From NCBI GenBank assembly GCA_003553005.1, contig PUPG01000058.1, positions 1-8,218 of the forward strand: DNA of 8,218 nucleotides, given 5' to 3'. Under the pieces are notes generated by a model, which saw only the letters and a program-made list of their open reading frames with translations, ran no database searches and was not told where the DNA came from. Position 1 is the first letter of the stretch, and every line of letters starts with the position of its first letter. This document shows, one piece after another, positions 6,449-8,218 of this stretch. The position numbers were made by a program, and so were the translations under genes. This stretch comes from Bacteroidales bacterium (GTDB lineage: Bacteria > Bacteroidota > Bacteroidia > Bacteroidales > UBA7960).

Positions 6449-8032
6449 ATGAAGAAAATAAATAAAATCATTGCGCTTTTCGTGCTGATCTTCTTTTTAG
6501 GCAGCTGCGAACAAGACTTTCTCGAAACATCTCCGACCGATCAGTTCTCATCTGACCTGATGTTTGAGTCGATCGAAGGAGCAAACCTGGCGCTGAACGG
6601 TATGTACCGTTACCTCTACGCGTTCCACCCCGGCGAGGGATGGGGCTATGGTAACCATGATGGCTTTGGCCACATGGCACACAACCTCGAAATGGACCTG
6701 ATGGGTGAAGACATGCGCGTCTTTTCTGCGGGTTACGGTTGGTTCAACAGCCAGCACCGCTGGATTACCCACCGAAACGCTGTTGCCGGTGTGACCCACG
6801 AGCGTTGGCGCATGCCTTATGCCGTGATCAACAACGCCAACATCATCATTCTTTACATTGATGATGTGGATGCACCACAGACACAGCTGGACCGCATCAA
6901 AGCCCAGGCATATACTGCCAGGGCAGCCATGTACTATCACCTGGCTATGATGTTTGCTCCTGCTTATACTGATGATCCAGGCGCACCCGGTCTGCCACTT
7001 TATGACGTACCCGGCCAGGAAGGATTCCCCAGGAGTTCTGTGGAAGACACCTATACCATGATCGTCAATGACCTGGAAGAAGCGGTTAACCTTTTTGACG
7101 GTGTAAACACACGTCCGCACCGCTCGCACATCAACCTGGCCGTAACCCACGGTTATCGTGCACGCGTTGCACTCGCCATGGGCGACTACGAAGCTGCACA
7201 CCACAATGCGGAAATGGCCATCGAATATCACGGAGCTGGCAACCTGTTCACGCAGGCCGACTATCCGGATAAGTTCGAATATGTGATTGAAGATGGTGAG
7301 ATTGTGGGTTATGAATACGATGCGCATAGCGGATTTAATGATGCAAGCGCTTCCTCTGAGTGGATGTGGGGCTCCATCATCAACGAAGAGCATGCCACCA
7401 TCTACGCTTCATTCATGAGCCACATGGACCCCCGATTCATGACTTATGCAGCACTTGGCGGTCAGAAGATGATCACGCCTCCGCTCTATGAAGCCATGGG
7501 TGAAAATGACGTGAGAAGGAACCTGTTTATGTTGACCACCACTGATGGCAACGACGAAGATCACGGTGGTTATTCTGATGCAGAAGCTGACATTCCACCT
7601 TACACGCAGCTCAAGCTTGTCACCCAGGAAGTGGGTGCCTGGGAAGCTGACTACATCTACATGCGTCTCGCGGAGATGTTCCTCATCAAGGCAGAAGCCG
7701 AAGCACGCCTGGGAATGGATGCTGACGCTGTATCTACCTTGAATGAACTGGTGCAAACTCGTGATGCCGATTACGATGCAAACGGACTCAGTGGTGCAGA
7801 TCTCATCGAAGAGGTGATGCTGCAGCGCCGCATTGAGCTCTGGGGCGAAGGCTTCCGTTGGATTGACCTGAAGCGCCTTGGACTCGACCTGGATCGTAAC
7901 GATATGGGTCACGACCCGGGTATGGCAGGCGAAATGTTCGTCGAAGCCGGACACCGCTGGTGGAACTGGCTCATCCCACAGGAAGAGCTGGACGCCAATG
8001 ACCAGATCGGTCCCGACGACCAGAATCCGTAA
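6449..8032 (+). CDS. SusD/RagB-family surface lipoprotein
   Basis: This 527-residue lipoprotein should sit on the cell surface as the lid of the SusC barrel just upstream and bind its ligand. Residues 1-19 are a lipoprotein signal peptide with lipobox LGSC, so Cys20 would be lipidated. The following residues EQD are acidic, as in the surface-export signals of Bacteroidota lipoproteins, and the sequence runs on with the SusD-typical FLETSPTDQF. The N-terminal SusD-like region (about 20-260) includes the helical repeat motif DRIKAQAYTARAAMYYHLA (148-166). The C-terminal RagB/SusD region (about 300-527) has YMRLAEMFLIKAEAEARLG (404-422) and LQRRIELWGEGFRWIDLKRL (458-477), and ends with WLIPQEELDAND and IGPDDQNP, a canonical full-length end. 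The start has only a weak purine stretch (GAGAG, 6440-6444) four bases before ATG. The 21-base gap to susC implies one transcript. Ligand-binding residues vary widely in this family, so specificity is unknown. Confidence 0.96.
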   Translation: MKKINKIIALFVLIFFLGSCEQDFLETSPTDQFSSDLMFESIEGANLALNGMYRYLYAFHPGEGWGYGNHDGFGHMAHNLEMDLMGEDMRVFSAGYGWFNSQHRWITHRNAVAGVTHERWRMPYAVINNANIIILYIDDVDAPQTQLDRIKAQAYTARAAMYYHLAMMFAPAYTDDPGAPGLPLYDVPGQEGFPRSSVEDTYTMIVNDLEEAVNLFDGVNTRPHRSHINLAVTHGYRARVALAMGDYEAAHHNAEMAIEYHGAGNLFTQADYPDKFEYVIEDGEIVGYEYDAHSGFNDASASSEWMWGSIINEEHATIYASFMSHMDPRFMTYAALGGQKMITPPLYEAMGENDVRRNLFMLTTTDGNDEDHGGYSDAEADIPPYTQLKLVTQEVGAWEADYIYMRLAEMFLIKAEAEARLGMDADAVSTLNELVQTRDADYDANGLSGADLIEEVMLQRRIELWGEGFRWIDLKRLGLDLDRNDMGHDPGMAGEMFVEAGHRWWNWLIPQEELDANDQIGPDDQNP

Positions 8033-8041
8033 ACCCTGCTC

Positions 8042-8055
8042 CCGAAATATTTCGG
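8042..8055. repeat. Perfect 14-base palindrome after susD
   Basis: CCGAAATATTTCGG is its own reverse complement and begins nine bases after the susD stop codon, immediately before the terminator hairpin. It may form a small 3' hairpin in the mRNA or be part of the termination region. With only seven pairs and an AT core, it is a weak structure by itself. Confidence 0.5.
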
Positions 8056-8060
8056 AATGA

Positions 8061-8093
8061 AAAAACCCGGCGAAAAATTCGCCGGGTTTTTTT
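8061..8093 (+). terminator. Strong rho-independent terminator of the susC-susD operon
   Basis: CCCGGCGAA (8066-8074) pairs perfectly with TTCGCCGGG (8078-8086) across a 3-base AAA loop, and a run of seven T follows at 8087-8093. Five A at 8061-8065 precede the stem, so the structure is near-symmetric and could also stop transcription arriving on the minus strand from beyond the window. It starts 29 bases after the susD stop codon, which marks the pair as the end of the transcription unit. Confidence 0.92.
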
Positions 8094-8185
8094 GTGCTGT
8101 GCTATGATGTTAAGGGTTTAAAAGATTATGACTGGGTTTACGGTTTGAAGCTAAGGTTAAGACTAAGAATAAGGATTGACCATAC

Positions 8186-8217
8186 AACCCGACTTTTAGA
8201 CCTTTAGACTTTTCGAC
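8186..8217. repeat. Short degenerate 8-base tandem repeat
   Basis: Consecutive 8-mers all end in GAC: AACCCGAC (8186-8193), TTTTAGAC (8194-8201), CTTTAGAC (8202-8209) and TTTTCGAC (8210-8217). The last three differ from one another at one to three positions. The array reaches the window edge and may continue. The rest of the tail from 8094 is AT-rich non-coding sequence with nothing else recognisable. Confidence 0.5.
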
Positions 8218-8218
8218 C

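Noticed and set aside
6548..7393. Minus-strand open frame of 281 codons
   Set aside because: It is antisense to the susD-like gene, whose lipobox and C-terminal family motifs are clear. The opposite translation resembles nothing I recognise.

Overview
The window looks like chromosomal DNA of a member of the Bacteroidota. The signs are a SusC/SusD outer-membrane pair, a second TonB-dependent receptor with a carboxypeptidase-like N-terminal extension, a TTG / TAnnTTTG-type promoter, A-rich translation starts with little Shine-Dalgarno signal, and AT-rich spacers between coding regions of clearly higher GC. I cannot name the genus from the sequence.

Layout. From position 2636 leftwards to the window edge, on the minus strand, one uninterrupted reading frame of 878 codons encodes a TonB-dependent receptor with a signal peptide, STN domain, carboxypeptidase-D-like domain, plug and barrel. 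Its C-terminus lies beyond position 1. A 629-base divergent intergenic region (2637-3265) follows. I see no convincing gene in it. It does hold a striking pair of matching dyads (TGTTC-N6-GAACA twice, exactly 20 bases apart), a cluster of AT-rich repeats, evenly phased T-tracts and a good Bacteroidota promoter. On the plus strand there follow a SusC/RagA-family receptor (3266-6427), 21 bases later a SusD/RagB-family lipoprotein (6449-8032), and a strong intrinsic terminator (8061-8093). The last 125 bases are non-coding and end in a short period-8 repeat.

How the parts work together. SusC forms a TonB-driven outer-membrane barrel and SusD is the surface lipoprotein lid that captures ligand. 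Together they import oligosaccharides, or in some relatives peptides. The pair forms a two-gene unit with its own promoter and terminator. No glycoside hydrolase, protease, sigma/anti-sigma pair or hybrid two-component regulator lies in the window, so the substrate cannot be deduced. The divergent receptor belongs to a different TonB-receptor family and carries an STN domain, which the SusC here lacks. The two operons may share regulatory DNA in the intergenic region, but this is inference. The genes are ordinary members of known families; the least explained part of the window is the intergenic region.
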